DNA of 64,000 bases from JBFMGD01 sp040751775 (lineage in GTDB: Bacteria > Bacillota > Dethiobacteria > DTU022). A model generated the notes under the pieces. That model made no database searches. It was given only the letters and a program-made list of their open reading frames with translations, and had not been told where the DNA came from. The position numbers and the translations under genes were made by a program. Shown piece by piece: positions 6,971 to 14,939 of the stretch. Where the stretch lies: NCBI GenBank assembly GCA_040751775.1, contig JBFMGD010000003.1:42545-106544 (forward strand), in the 5' to 3' direction. Each line of letters opens with the position of its first letter. Positions within the stretch are counted from its first letter, which is position 1.

Positions 6971-8626
6971 GTGCTTTCTGATCTGCGTTTGGCAAAGCCC
7001 TGGTGCGATATCCTAGACGCCCTGGATGAAGCGATTATTCTGCTCGATCAAGATCTGCGGGTCGTGCTCTGCAACGCCAAGGCCGGCCGGCTCTGCGGCT
7101 CCGATCCCGAGCGGTTCCTGCAAACAATGCTGGAACCGAAACTGGGCAAAGAGGGCGCGGCGCCGCCCGATCTGGAACTGGCGGGCAAACTGTTTTCAGT
7201 GCAAACAATCGAAACCGCGGAGCGCGCCTGGATCTTGCTGCGTGAAAAACGCTCCGGCTTGCCGGCGGGCGAGGCAGGCCGCCTCCTGCTGCAGGCGATT
7301 ATCGATTCGCTTTCCGACGCTGTCTCGGTGGTGGACGAAAACGGGATGGGCCTGATGTTCAATCGCGCCTATACCCAGCTGACCGGGTTGAACGAAGACC
7401 AGGTGCTGCAGCAGCCGGCAACAGTAGATATCGCCGAGGGGGAAAGCGTCCATTTTAAAGTTTTAAAGACCGGGAAGCCGGTGAAAGGGGTGCGCATGAA
7501 GGTTGGCCCGTACAAACGCGATGTCGTGGTCAGCTGCGCTCCGCTGGTGATCAACGGCCAACTGAAGGGCAGCGTCGGGGTGATCCACGATATCTCCGAG
7601 ATCAGGCGTTTGCTGGAGGAGTTGGCGCGGACAAGACACCTGGTGCGCCGCCTTGAATCCCGCTACACTTTTGAAGATATCGTCGGGCAGAGCTGCCGGT
7701 TGCGAGAGACGGTGGAGCGTGCCCGCCAGGCGGCGGGAACCCCGGTCAGCGTACTGCTCAGAGGAGAGTGCGGCACCGGCAAAGAGTTGGTCGCCCACGC
7801 CATCCACCACACCAGCGAGCGGGCCGAACAGCCATTTATCCGGGTCAATTGCGCTTCGCTTACCGATACCCTCCTGGAAAGCGAGCTCTTCGGTTACGCC
7901 GACGGCGCTTTTACCGGTGCGAAGAAGGGCGGGCGCAAGGGCTATTTTGAGGAAGCGCACCGGGGCACCTTGTTTCTGGATGAAATCGGCGCGATGAATC
8001 AGGAAGCGCAGGCCAGGCTGCTGCGCGTTTTGCAGGAAGGGGAAATTATGCGCGTCGGCGAATCCAGGTCCCGGGCGATTGACGTGCGGATTATCGCCGC
8101 CACCAACGCCGATTTGGAAGAGATGGTTCAGGGCGGCCGTTTCCGCAAGGACCTCTATTACCGCCTGAACGTATTTCCGATTACCCTGCCCCCGTTAAGG
8201 GAAATTAGAGAAGATATCCCCCTTTTGGCCGATTACTTTGTCAAAAGATACGGCCAGGAATACGGGCGCCTGGCGGTGGACATTTCACCGGCTGCGTACC
8301 GGCGCCTGCAGGAATATGCCTGGCCGGGCAATATGCGCGAGCTGCAGAACGTGATCGCCCGGGCCTTGATCAACCTGGGCCGGGATGAGGTGATCATCGG
8401 CGAAGAGCACCTCACGATTCCCTTCGCCACTCGCGGCGGGGAAATAGAAAGCGCGGCAGAGTCCTACCGGGGAGGCGCCCTGGCCGAACTGCAGCAGGCC
8501 TGGGAAAAAGAGTTGATTCAGAATGTTTTGCAGCAGACAGGCGGCAATAAAACCGAGGCCGCCCAGCGTCTGAAAATCTCCATCCGCACGCTCTACAACA
8601 AGATCGAGCGCCATCAGCTGCAATGA
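6971..8626 (+). CDS. Sigma-54-dependent PAS-domain transcriptional activator
   Basis: This 551-residue protein is an enhancer-binding activator of sigma-54 RNA polymerase. An N-terminal PAS-like sensor region (about residues 10-90) is followed by a second PAS domain (about 105-215). The AAA+ domain has Walker A GECGTGKE and the sigma-54 contact loop GAFTGA. A Fis-type helix-turn-helix (NKTEAAQRLKIS) closes the protein. It starts at GTG after GGGGGAGGGG. No receiver domain is present, so it probably senses a ligand or cofactor directly, as RocR/BkdR-like activators of amino acid catabolism do. A near-consensus sigma-54 promoter controls the leucine dehydrogenase-oxidoreductase operon about 1.9 kb downstream, the likeliest target in the window; that link is inferred. 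Confidence 0.93.
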   Translation: MLSDLRLAKPWCDILDALDEAIILLDQDLRVVLCNAKAGRLCGSDPERFLQTMLEPKLGKEGAAPPDLELAGKLFSVQTIETAERAWILLREKRSGLPAGEAGRLLLQAIIDSLSDAVSVVDENGMGLMFNRAYTQLTGLNEDQVLQQPATVDIAEGESVHFKVLKTGKPVKGVRMKVGPYKRDVVVSCAPLVINGQLKGSVGVIHDISEIRRLLEELARTRHLVRRLESRYTFEDIVGQSCRLRETVERARQAAGTPVSVLLRGECGTGKELVAHAIHHTSERAEQPFIRVNCASLTDTLLESELFGYADGAFTGAKKGGRKGYFEEAHRGTLFLDEIGAMNQEAQARLLRVLQEGEIMRVGESRSRAIDVRIIAATNADLEEMVQGGRFRKDLYYRLNVFPITLPPLREIREDIPLLADYFVKRYGQEYGRLAVDISPAAYRRLQEYAWPGNMRELQNVIARALINLGRDEVIIGEEHLTIPFATRGGEIESAAESYRGGALAELQQAWEKELIQNVLQQTGGNKTEAAQRLKISIRTLYNKIERHQLQ

Positions 8627-8653
8627 GACAGTAACAACAATCCATCTCCGCAA

Positions 8654-9376
8654 CTAATGGGTTATGATCATCCCGTCTTGCAGCTTTACCTGCCCGCGGC
8701 AGTGGTCCATGACTCCCTGGTCATGGGTGGCCACTACCACGGTCAGCCCTTCGCGGTGAAGGCTGTCCAAAAGCTCCATGATCTGATCCCTGGTTTGCGA
8801 ATCCAGGTTGCCGGTTAACTCGTCCGCCAGGATCAGCCGCGGTTCCCGGACCAAAGCCCTGGCAATCGCGACCCGCTGCTGCTCCCCGCCGGAAAGCTGG
8901 GCGGGTTTATGGCGCGTTCTTTCGCCAAGCCCCACCCGTTCCAGCAGGATCTTCGCCCTGGCCGCGGCGGATTCCCCGGGAATGGACCGGCGTTTGCCGG
9001 TCTGCCCCCCGGCCTCGTGCAGATACGGCAAAAGCGGGACCATCACGTTTTCCAGAGCCGTAAGCTGGGGCAGCAGGCGGAAGTCCTGGAACACGAAGCC
9101 CACCGTTTTCGCGCGCAGAGCGGTCAGTTCCTGAGGCTTCGCGGCGCCGGTACAGATGCCGTTGAGATAGACTTCCCCTTCCGTAGACAATTCCATCGCG
9201 CCGATGATCCGCAGCAGCGTAGACTTGCCGGAGCCGGAATGGCCAACCACGGCCAAGTAATCCCCGGCCTTGATTGCCACGGATATGTTTTGCACGGCGC
9301 GGACTTCGCTATAGCCCATATGATAAATCTTGGTCGCGTTTATTAATGTAACGATACTGACATTATCTTCAGTCAT
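8654..9376 (-). CDS. ABC transporter ATP-binding protein, LolD/MacB type
   Basis: This 240-residue ATPase has Walker A GHSGSGKST near residue 44, the ABC signature LSGGEQQR and a Walker B ending ADE, followed by LTGNLDSQT. This places it in the LolD/MacB/FtsE-like group that powers lipoprotein or macrolide-type exporters rather than nutrient import. Its start overlaps the end of the decayed peptidase by 8 bases, so both were one transcription unit. No permease gene is adjacent, making it an orphan here. The frame is intact, so it may work with a permease encoded elsewhere or be on its way to loss. It ends 27 bases from the convergent regulator gene. Confidence 0.85.
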   Translation of the reverse strand: MTEDNVSIVTLINATKIYHMGYSEVRAVQNISVAIKAGDYLAVVGHSGSGKSTLLRIIGAMELSTEGEVYLNGICTGAAKPQELTALRAKTVGFVFQDFRLLPQLTALENVMVPLLPYLHEAGGQTGKRRSIPGESAAARAKILLERVGLGERTRHKPAQLSGGEQQRVAIARALVREPRLILADELTGNLDSQTRDQIMELLDSLHREGLTVVVATHDQGVMDHCRGQVKLQDGMIITH

Positions 9377-10424
9377 TACTTTGTCCCTCCTTAGTCACTT
9401 CCCGCAACACGCGGTCAAGGAAGCAGATATCTTGGCCCAAGATTTCGGGGATGATCCGGTCCAGGGTATCTTTATGGGTATTGCTGTAGGGCGAAAACCG
9501 CCAGTAGGTTGCCGTCGGCGCTCCGGTTTCCAGCAGGCGCAAACCTAAGTCTGTGGGAGATGCCGGCAATACCCCGATTTTTAGGTCCTTATCCACTGTT
9601 TCCGCTGCGGTCATCCAGTGATCCGGTGTGACCATTATTTCTGCCCGGCCTTCGGAACTTAGCCGTTTATAGATGTAAGGGTAATCAAGGTCCCATAAAT
9701 GGCTCCTGTGCTGGGGCGGCGGGTCGATGAACTTGATATAATCTTCCGGCGCCAGGTCCGGGGCGTCCGGAGGCAAATCCCGGGGCCTGCCGAAAAGGGT
9801 GTCGCGCCTGAAACCAAAGACAGCCGGTTGATCGGTCCCCAACCGGCACAGAGCCAGGGCGGCGCCGGGCAGGGTTTGTTCGTCCAGGTAGTGAGCCAGC
9901 CCTCCGGTGTATTGAGCGTCACCGCCCGCGGTCCACATGATCCTTACAGGGACAGGCAGCGGATTATCGTTCAGAAGCCGGGCGAGCACGGCGGCCCCGG
10001 CCGCGCCGCTCGCGTTGTCCGACACGCCCGGACCGATACTGCCGTGGTTCGTGATCATCCAGACCGGTTCGCCTTCGGCCGCTGTACCGGGGTTATCCAC
10101 TCAAATATTTTCCGAAGTGTACCCCGGAATTATTTCAAGAACCTTCAAGATTAATATGGCAGGTTTTTCCGCGTTTACCGTACCCGGATTGACACCCACT
10201 ATCGCCAAGGGAGTCGCTTCAAGCTGAAAAATCCACTGCCCTTCTTCAACCAGTTCCATGACAGGCTTGCCCTGGACAGTCAATCAGTGGAAAAATACCT
10301 GTCCGTCTTTAACGCCTGTGGGGACCGGCTGGAATACTGCCGCGCCGTCTTCTTCCAGGGCTTGATAGGCTATGCCGCGCGTGGTATAGTACCCGGTCGC
10401 CGGGGCGATATAATGCAGGCCTTA
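9369..10424 (-). pseudogene. M28-family zinc aminopeptidase, decayed by in-frame stops
   Basis: One reading frame on the minus strand encodes a secreted-aminopeptidase-like (M28) protein but is broken. From 10421 the translation runs GLHYIAPATGYY... to VFFH, then TGA at 10286-10284. It resumes as LTVQGKPVMEL to TSENI, then TGA at 10103-10101, and continues as VDNPGTAAEG to the end at 9369. The last segment keeps M28 features: NHG and VSDNASGAAG (metal-ligand region) and NTHKDTLDRI (C-terminal His). A TAA at 10424-10422 bounds the upstream end and no good start is seen. Both TGA codons could descend from Trp TGG codons. The 243-residue remnant could be expressed from a GTG at 10100 but would lack its N-terminal part. 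Confidence 0.7.
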
Positions 10425-10485
10425 GCTTGGTGGAATAGTAAACAGATGGGTTGCGGAGACATAGAAGGGTAATCTTCATCCGTCC

Positions 10486-10501
10486 TGGTACGGCAATTGC
10501 A
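10486..10501 (+). promoter_or_regulatory. Sigma-54 (-24/-12) promoter of the leucine dehydrogenase operon
   Basis: TGGTACGGCAATTGCA matches the sigma-54 consensus TGGCACGNNNNTTGCW at all defined positions but one (T for C). The GG (10487-10488) and GC (10499-10500) dinucleotides are separated by exactly 10 bases. Transcription would begin near 10512, about 40 bases before the leucine dehydrogenase start. The enhancer-binding protein gene at 6971-8626 supplies a local activator candidate. Confidence 0.8.
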
Positions 10502-10553
10502 AACTAATGAATACAAAATAAAGAAAAGTTAAACAACGGGAGGGTTGCATGGT

Positions 10554-11615
10554 ATGGCCGGTTACTTCGGCAGAATGGAGTCCCTGGGTTTTGAAGAGCT
10601 GATCATGGTGCACGACTCCCCGACAGGGCTGAAAGCGGTCATCGCCATTCACAGCACCTTGCGCGGTCCGGCTTTGGGCGGCACCCGGATGTGGGCCTAT
10701 CCATCCGAAGAGGCGGCGGTGGAAGATGTGCTCCGCCTGGCCCGCGGGATGACCTTCAAAGCCGCGGCGGCGGAGCTTTCCCTGGGAGGCGGCAAGGCGG
10801 TAATCATGGGCGATCCCGGGCGGGATAAGAGCAAGGCGCTGTTTCAAGCATACGGCCGTTTCGTGGATAGGCTGCAGGGCCGTTTTCTAACCGCCGAGGA
10901 TATGGGCACCTGCGAGCAGGACCTGGACTGGGTCCGCGCGGAGACCGCGCATGTGATCGGGGGCAGCGCCTGCGGCAGCCCGTCTCCGTATACGGCGTAC
11001 GGGGTCTGGCGCGGCATGAAAGCCGCGGCCGCGGCTGCTTTCGGCAGTGCATCCCTTTCCGGGCTGGTTGTGGCGGTCCAGGGCCTGGGCGGCGTAGGTA
11101 GTTGTCTGTGCCGCTACCTGGCCGAAGAGGGGGCGGCGCTGATCGTCACGGATTTGGACGCGGCCAGGGCTGCCGCGGCGGCGAAGCAATGGGGCGCCCG
11201 GGTTGTGAAAGCGGCGGATATTTATGCGCAAAAGTGTGATATCTTTGCGCCGTGCGGCGTCGGCGCGATCATTAATGCCGAAACCATCCCGCTGCTACAG
11301 TGCCGGATCGTCGCCGGCGCGGCAAACAATGTCCTGCTGGAAGAAGCCGACGGAGTTGCCTTGCACCACCGCGGTATATTGTATGCTCCTGATTACATCA
11401 TCAACGCCGGTGGCTTGATCTTTGTAGATGCATGCCGCAGGGGCGCCGCCGATTCCGATCAAGTTTACCGGGATACGGGCCGGATTGAGGGGAGGCTGGC
11501 CCGGTTGTTCCACCGGGCCGCCGGACAGGGTTTAACCCCGGAAGCTGCGGCCGCTCTGCTGGTGGAAGAAAATATGCGCAAGCAAGCAAACAGCGAACCG
11601 GAAATAGCGCCGTAG
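10554..11615 (+). CDS. Leucine/branched-chain amino acid dehydrogenase
   Basis: This 353-residue protein belongs to the Glu/Leu/Phe/Val dehydrogenase family and closely follows Bacillus leucine dehydrogenase. It has GPALGGTRMW, then the catalytic lysines in GMTFK and LGGGKAV, the dinucleotide-binding VQGLGGVG, and APDYIINAGG near the end. It would oxidatively deaminate leucine, valine and isoleucine to 2-oxoacids with NAD+. ATG 10554 is chosen because GGGAGGG ends nine bases before it; a TTG three codons earlier touches that site. It is the first gene behind the sigma-54 promoter and lies 61 bases before the oxidoreductase gamma subunit, so it presumably feeds 2-oxoacids to that complex. Confidence 0.92.
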   Translation: MAGYFGRMESLGFEELIMVHDSPTGLKAVIAIHSTLRGPALGGTRMWAYPSEEAAVEDVLRLARGMTFKAAAAELSLGGGKAVIMGDPGRDKSKALFQAYGRFVDRLQGRFLTAEDMGTCEQDLDWVRAETAHVIGGSACGSPSPYTAYGVWRGMKAAAAAAFGSASLSGLVVAVQGLGGVGSCLCRYLAEEGAALIVTDLDAARAAAAAKQWGARVVKAADIYAQKCDIFAPCGVGAIINAETIPLLQCRIVAGAANNVLLEEADGVALHHRGILYAPDYIINAGGLIFVDACRRGAADSDQVYRDTGRIEGRLARLFHRAAGQGLTPEAAAALLVEENMRKQANSEPEIAP

Positions 11616-11676
11616 AGAAGAATGAACCTGGCTGCATGCAAAATTCTGCAAATTGCAGTTGAAGGGAGGCGGCAAA

Positions 11677-12261
11677 ATGGAAGGGTTAACCGAATTTCGA
11701 TTACACGGCCGGGGCGGCCAGGGCATTGTGATGGCGGCGGCCATATTCGCGGAAGCCGTTTTTAATGAGGGCCTTTACGCCCGCGCCTTTTCCCTTTTCG
11801 GAGCGGAGCGCCGCGGCGCCCCGGTAACCGCCTTTATCCGGGTCAGCGAGGCCCGGTTGATGCCGCGCTGCCGGGTCTACCGGCCGGATTACGTCGCGGT
11901 TCTTGACTCGAGCATGAACAGCACCGCCGTTCTGGCGGGGCTTGATCAAAAGAGCAGGCTGCTGATCAATGCCGACCGGGATGAAAAAGCCGCGCGTTTT
12001 GGGGAAGGGACGGCAAATGAGCGTTACCCGGCATATCTAGTGGACGCAACCGGCCTCGCCATGCAGTATCATCTCACGATCGGCAGTTTTCCGATGGTGA
12101 ACACGGTCATGGTGGGGGCGCTGGCGCGGATTAGCAATTTGGCCACCCTGGAGAGTGTCTGCGCGGTGGTTGAAAAACGGATCTCCACCCGCCTGGAAGA
12201 CAATCTCAAAGCGGCCGCGGTGGGCTTTAATCAGGTCAGGGAGGTGATCGCCGTTGCTTAA
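11677..12261 (+). CDS. 2-oxoacid:acceptor oxidoreductase, gamma subunit
   Basis: This 194-residue protein is the gamma domain of pyruvate/2-oxoisovalerate/2-oxoglutarate ferredoxin oxidoreductases. Near its start it has the typical G-R-G-G-Q-G motif (LHGRGGQGIV), followed by the ERRGAPVTAF segment. ATG 11677 follows GAAGGGAGGCGG, so an earlier in-frame ATG is disfavoured. The stop overlaps the next gene by 8 bases, showing translational coupling. Subunit order in the operon is gamma, flavin/ferredoxin fusion, alpha, beta. The gamma subunit helps bind CoA and holds the alpha and beta chains together in family members of known structure. Confidence 0.92.
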   Translation: MEGLTEFRLHGRGGQGIVMAAAIFAEAVFNEGLYARAFSLFGAERRGAPVTAFIRVSEARLMPRCRVYRPDYVAVLDSSMNSTAVLAGLDQKSRLLINADRDEKAARFGEGTANERYPAYLVDATGLAMQYHLTIGSFPMVNTVMVGALARISNLATLESVCAVVEKRISTRLEDNLKAAAVGFNQVREVIAVA

Positions 12262-13807
12262 CCGGGCGGATCGGCCAAAAGCGCTTTACTCGTGCGGCGA
12301 TAGGCCGTCCCTGGACAACAAGACCGGCGATTGGCGCCAGATTACGCCAACCGAAGCGGGCCGGCCCTCGCCGTGCCGGCAGGCCTGCCTTTTGGATGGC
12401 GAAATACCCGCGTGGCTGGAGGCGGTCAAGGGGGAGCGCTGGGAGGAAGCGTGGCGGATCATGCGCCGCTCCAACCCCTTTCCGGCGATCACCGGCCGCG
12501 TCTGTTTTCACCCTTGTACCATGGAGTGCAACCGCCGCTTGATGGATCAGGCGATCGATATCCCGGCAATGGAACGGGCCATCGGTATGTGGCGCCTGGA
12601 GCGTTACCGTCCTCCCGCCGCGCCGCGCGTTTTACGGGGCCGGGTGGCTGTGATCGGTTCAGGGCCGGCGGGCTTAAGCTGCGCTTACTATCTGAATGAG
12701 GCCGGTTACCGCGTGACAATCTTTGAAAAGGCCCCGGTGGCGGGCGGGATGCTGGCCCTGGGCATTCCCTCTTACCGGCTGCCCCGGGAGCTGTTGGCCG
12801 AAGAGTTAAAGGTATTAACCGCGGACGGCGTGCAATTCAGGCTGGACAGCGCCTTGGGCCGCGACTTTAACCTTGAACAACTGTACGGCGAGTTCGATCA
12901 GCTTTTCCTCGCTACCGGCGCCTGGCGCTCCCGTGCACTGAACATACCGGGAGCGGACCGGCCGGGAACTTGGAGCGCCTTGGATTATCTAACCCGGATT
13001 CACCTCGGCGAAACCGTGCCCCTGGCGGAACCGGTGGTGGTGATCGGCGGCGGCAACGCCGCGGTGGATGCGGCGCGCACGGCCCTGAGAGAAAACGGGA
13101 TGCGGCGCGTCAGCATTCTCTACCGCCGGAGCAGGGCAGAGATGCCTGCCGATCCAGCTGAAGTGGAAGCGGCGGCGGCTGAAGGGGTGGAGTTAATCTT
13201 TAACGTCATCCCCCGGGAGATAAAAGGCGGCGAACCGCTGCTGAAAGTGCTGCTCGACCGCACCGTTTCCGGAGACGGCGGTGTGAAAATATTGCCTGAC
13301 GACCCTGTTTCCATGGCTGCCGGCAGCCTGATCTACGCCCTGGGACAGGAGCCGGACCTTTCTTTCCTTGACCGGCTGTCCCAGCCGCGATTTTTCTACG
13401 CCGGCGGTGACCTGATCACCGGTCCGGCTACCGTTCCCGAAGCGATCAAAGCGGGCCGCATCGCCGCCCAGGCCATCGCCGGCCGGCTTGCCGGGCGGCC
13501 GGAAACGGCGGCGCCGCCGGCCCAGGGCGCGCCGGTGACCTTTGACCAATTAAACCTATGGGCTGTAACCGCGCCCCAACCGGTGGAGCGCCAGGCTGAT
13601 CCGGCGGAGGAAGCGGGGCGCTGCCTGGGGTGCGGCACCTGTAACTCGTGCGGGATCTGCTACCTGTTTTGCCCCGACGTGGCGGTGCAGCGCGAACAGG
13701 GCCGCTATTCAATCAATCTGGACTACTGTAAGGGTTGCGGCATCTGCGCCCGGGAATGCCCGGCGCGGGTGCTGACCCTGGAAGGAGGCGCGGGCTATGC
13801 CAGTTGA
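12254..13807 (+). CDS. GltD-like FAD/NAD(P)H oxidoreductase fused to 2x[4Fe-4S] ferredoxin (delta) domain
   Basis: This 517-residue fusion joins two electron-transfer modules. Residues 1-120 form a GltD/NfnB-like N-terminal Fe-S domain with Cys41, 45, 84, 88 and 92. The FAD motif GSGPAG is at 135-140 and a second nucleotide-binding motif, GGGNAAVD, at 265-272, followed by YRRSRAEMPA; its arginines suggest NADPH. After a Pro/Ala linker (about 415-430), a ferredoxin domain has Cys457, 460, 463, 466, 469 and 473, then Cys492, 495, 498 and 502, replacing the usual separate delta subunit. The TTG start overlaps the previous gene and has a strong GGGAGGTGATC site. It probably carries electrons from 2-oxoacid oxidation to NAD(P)+; bifurcation is possible but unproven. 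Confidence 0.87.
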   Translation: MLNRADRPKALYSCGDRPSLDNKTGDWRQITPTEAGRPSPCRQACLLDGEIPAWLEAVKGERWEEAWRIMRRSNPFPAITGRVCFHPCTMECNRRLMDQAIDIPAMERAIGMWRLERYRPPAAPRVLRGRVAVIGSGPAGLSCAYYLNEAGYRVTIFEKAPVAGGMLALGIPSYRLPRELLAEELKVLTADGVQFRLDSALGRDFNLEQLYGEFDQLFLATGAWRSRALNIPGADRPGTWSALDYLTRIHLGETVPLAEPVVVIGGGNAAVDAARTALRENGMRRVSILYRRSRAEMPADPAEVEAAAAEGVELIFNVIPREIKGGEPLLKVLLDRTVSGDGGVKILPDDPVSMAAGSLIYALGQEPDLSFLDRLSQPRFFYAGGDLITGPATVPEAIKAGRIAAQAIAGRLAGRPETAAPPAQGAPVTFDQLNLWAVTAPQPVERQADPAEEAGRCLGCGTCNSCGICYLFCPDVAVQREQGRYSINLDYCKGCGICARECPARVLTLEGGAGYAS

Positions 13808-14939
13808 GATGATTACCGGGAACCAGGCCGCCGCTCTGGCCGCACAGCGAGCCGGGGTGGACCTGGTGGCCGCTTACCCGATCACTCCCCAGACCGCCAT
13901 CGTGGAATATCTGGCCGAGTTTTGGGCCCGGGGTGAGCTGGGCGGGGAATTTGTGAGCGTGGAATCGGAATATGCCGCTCTGGCCTGCAGCAGCGGCGCC
14001 GCGGCGCTGGGCGCCCGTACTTTTTCCGCCACCTCATCACACGGCCTGGCATATATGCATGAAATGCTGCACTGGTGCGCCGGGGCGCGTTACCCGATGG
14101 TCCTGGTTAATGTGAACCGGGCCCTGGGCGCGCCGTGGTGCCTGGAGCCTGACCAGGGAGACAGCCTCAGCCAACGTGACACCGGTTGGCTGCAGCTGTA
14201 TTGCGCAAATGCCCAGGAAATATTTGATACCATCTTGCAGGCATTCGCCCTCGCTGAAACGATCATGATCCCTTGCATGGTTGTTTTCGACGGTTTCTAT
14301 CTTTCCCACACCTATGAAGCGGTGGAAGTGCCGGACCAGGAAACGGTGCGCCGCTTTCTGCAGCCCCCTTCTTTTGATCCGCCGCTGGTCCCCGGCCGGC
14401 ATGCCAACCTGCATGCTTTGACCACGGGAGAGGTGCAAACCGGGCTGATCCGCGAACGCCACCGGGTGATGCAGGGGGCTGCAGCTGTTTTGGCCGAGAT
14501 CGACACCCGCTTTCAAGCAGTCTTCCAGAGGGGTTACGGCGCTTTGGCCGCGGAGATACCGGCCGGCGCGAAAACAGTGGTTTTGGCGGCGGGCAGCTGC
14601 GCTGAAACTGTGAGGTGGCATCTGCCTCACCTGGCCGGAACAGGGCTGATCAACCTGAGAATGTTCAGGCCGTTTCCGGGTGATATCCTCTGCCGTATGC
14701 TGGAAGAAAAAGCGGTGGAGCGAGTGGTGGTCGTCGATCGCAACTGTTCGCCCGGCGTGGGAGGTATTCTGGCCCAGGAGCTGAAAGCAGCCCTTTACCG
14801 GATGGCGCAGCCTCCGGTTGTGCATGACCTGCTATTGGCCGGCGGTATCGATTTCACACCGCGGATGCTGACTGAGGCCCTGGCGGAAAAAAGAGCCAGT
14901 GCAAGATCTGCCGAGATCTGGGGGGTGGAACTGTCATGA
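13797..14939 (+). CDS. 2-oxoacid:acceptor oxidoreductase, alpha subunit
   Basis: This 380-residue protein is the alpha chain of a 2-oxoacid:ferredoxin oxidoreductase. The N-terminal AAYPITPQT motif contacts thiamine diphosphate and substrate, ESEYAALACSSGAAALGARTF-like sequence follows, and the C-terminal transketolase-like domain ends with VDRNCSPGVGG. It starts inside the end of the fusion gene (11-base overlap) and its stop overlaps the beta gene, so all are translationally coupled. Sequence alone does not tell pyruvate from branched-chain oxoacids; the leucine dehydrogenase at the operon start favours branched-chain 2-oxoacids. Confidence 0.93.
   Translation: MPVEMITGNQAAALAAQRAGVDLVAAYPITPQTAIVEYLAEFWARGELGGEFVSVESEYAALACSSGAAALGARTFSATSSHGLAYMHEMLHWCAGARYPMVLVNVNRALGAPWCLEPDQGDSLSQRDTGWLQLYCANAQEIFDTILQAFALAETIMIPCMVVFDGFYLSHTYEAVEVPDQETVRRFLQPPSFDPPLVPGRHANLHALTTGEVQTGLIRERHRVMQGAAAVLAEIDTRFQAVFQRGYGALAAEIPAGAKTVVLAAGSCAETVRWHLPHLAGTGLINLRMFRPFPGDILCRMLEEKAVERVVVVDRNCSPGVGGILAQELKAALYRMAQPPVVHDLLLAGGIDFTPRMLTEALAEKRASARSAEIWGVELS

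Noticed and set aside
10101..10286. Selenocysteine or other recoding of the two in-frame TGA codons
   Set aside because: Both fit simple Trp-codon loss, a TAA also occurs in the frame upstream, TGA terminates many other genes here, and no clear SECIS hairpin was noted. Pseudogene is simpler.
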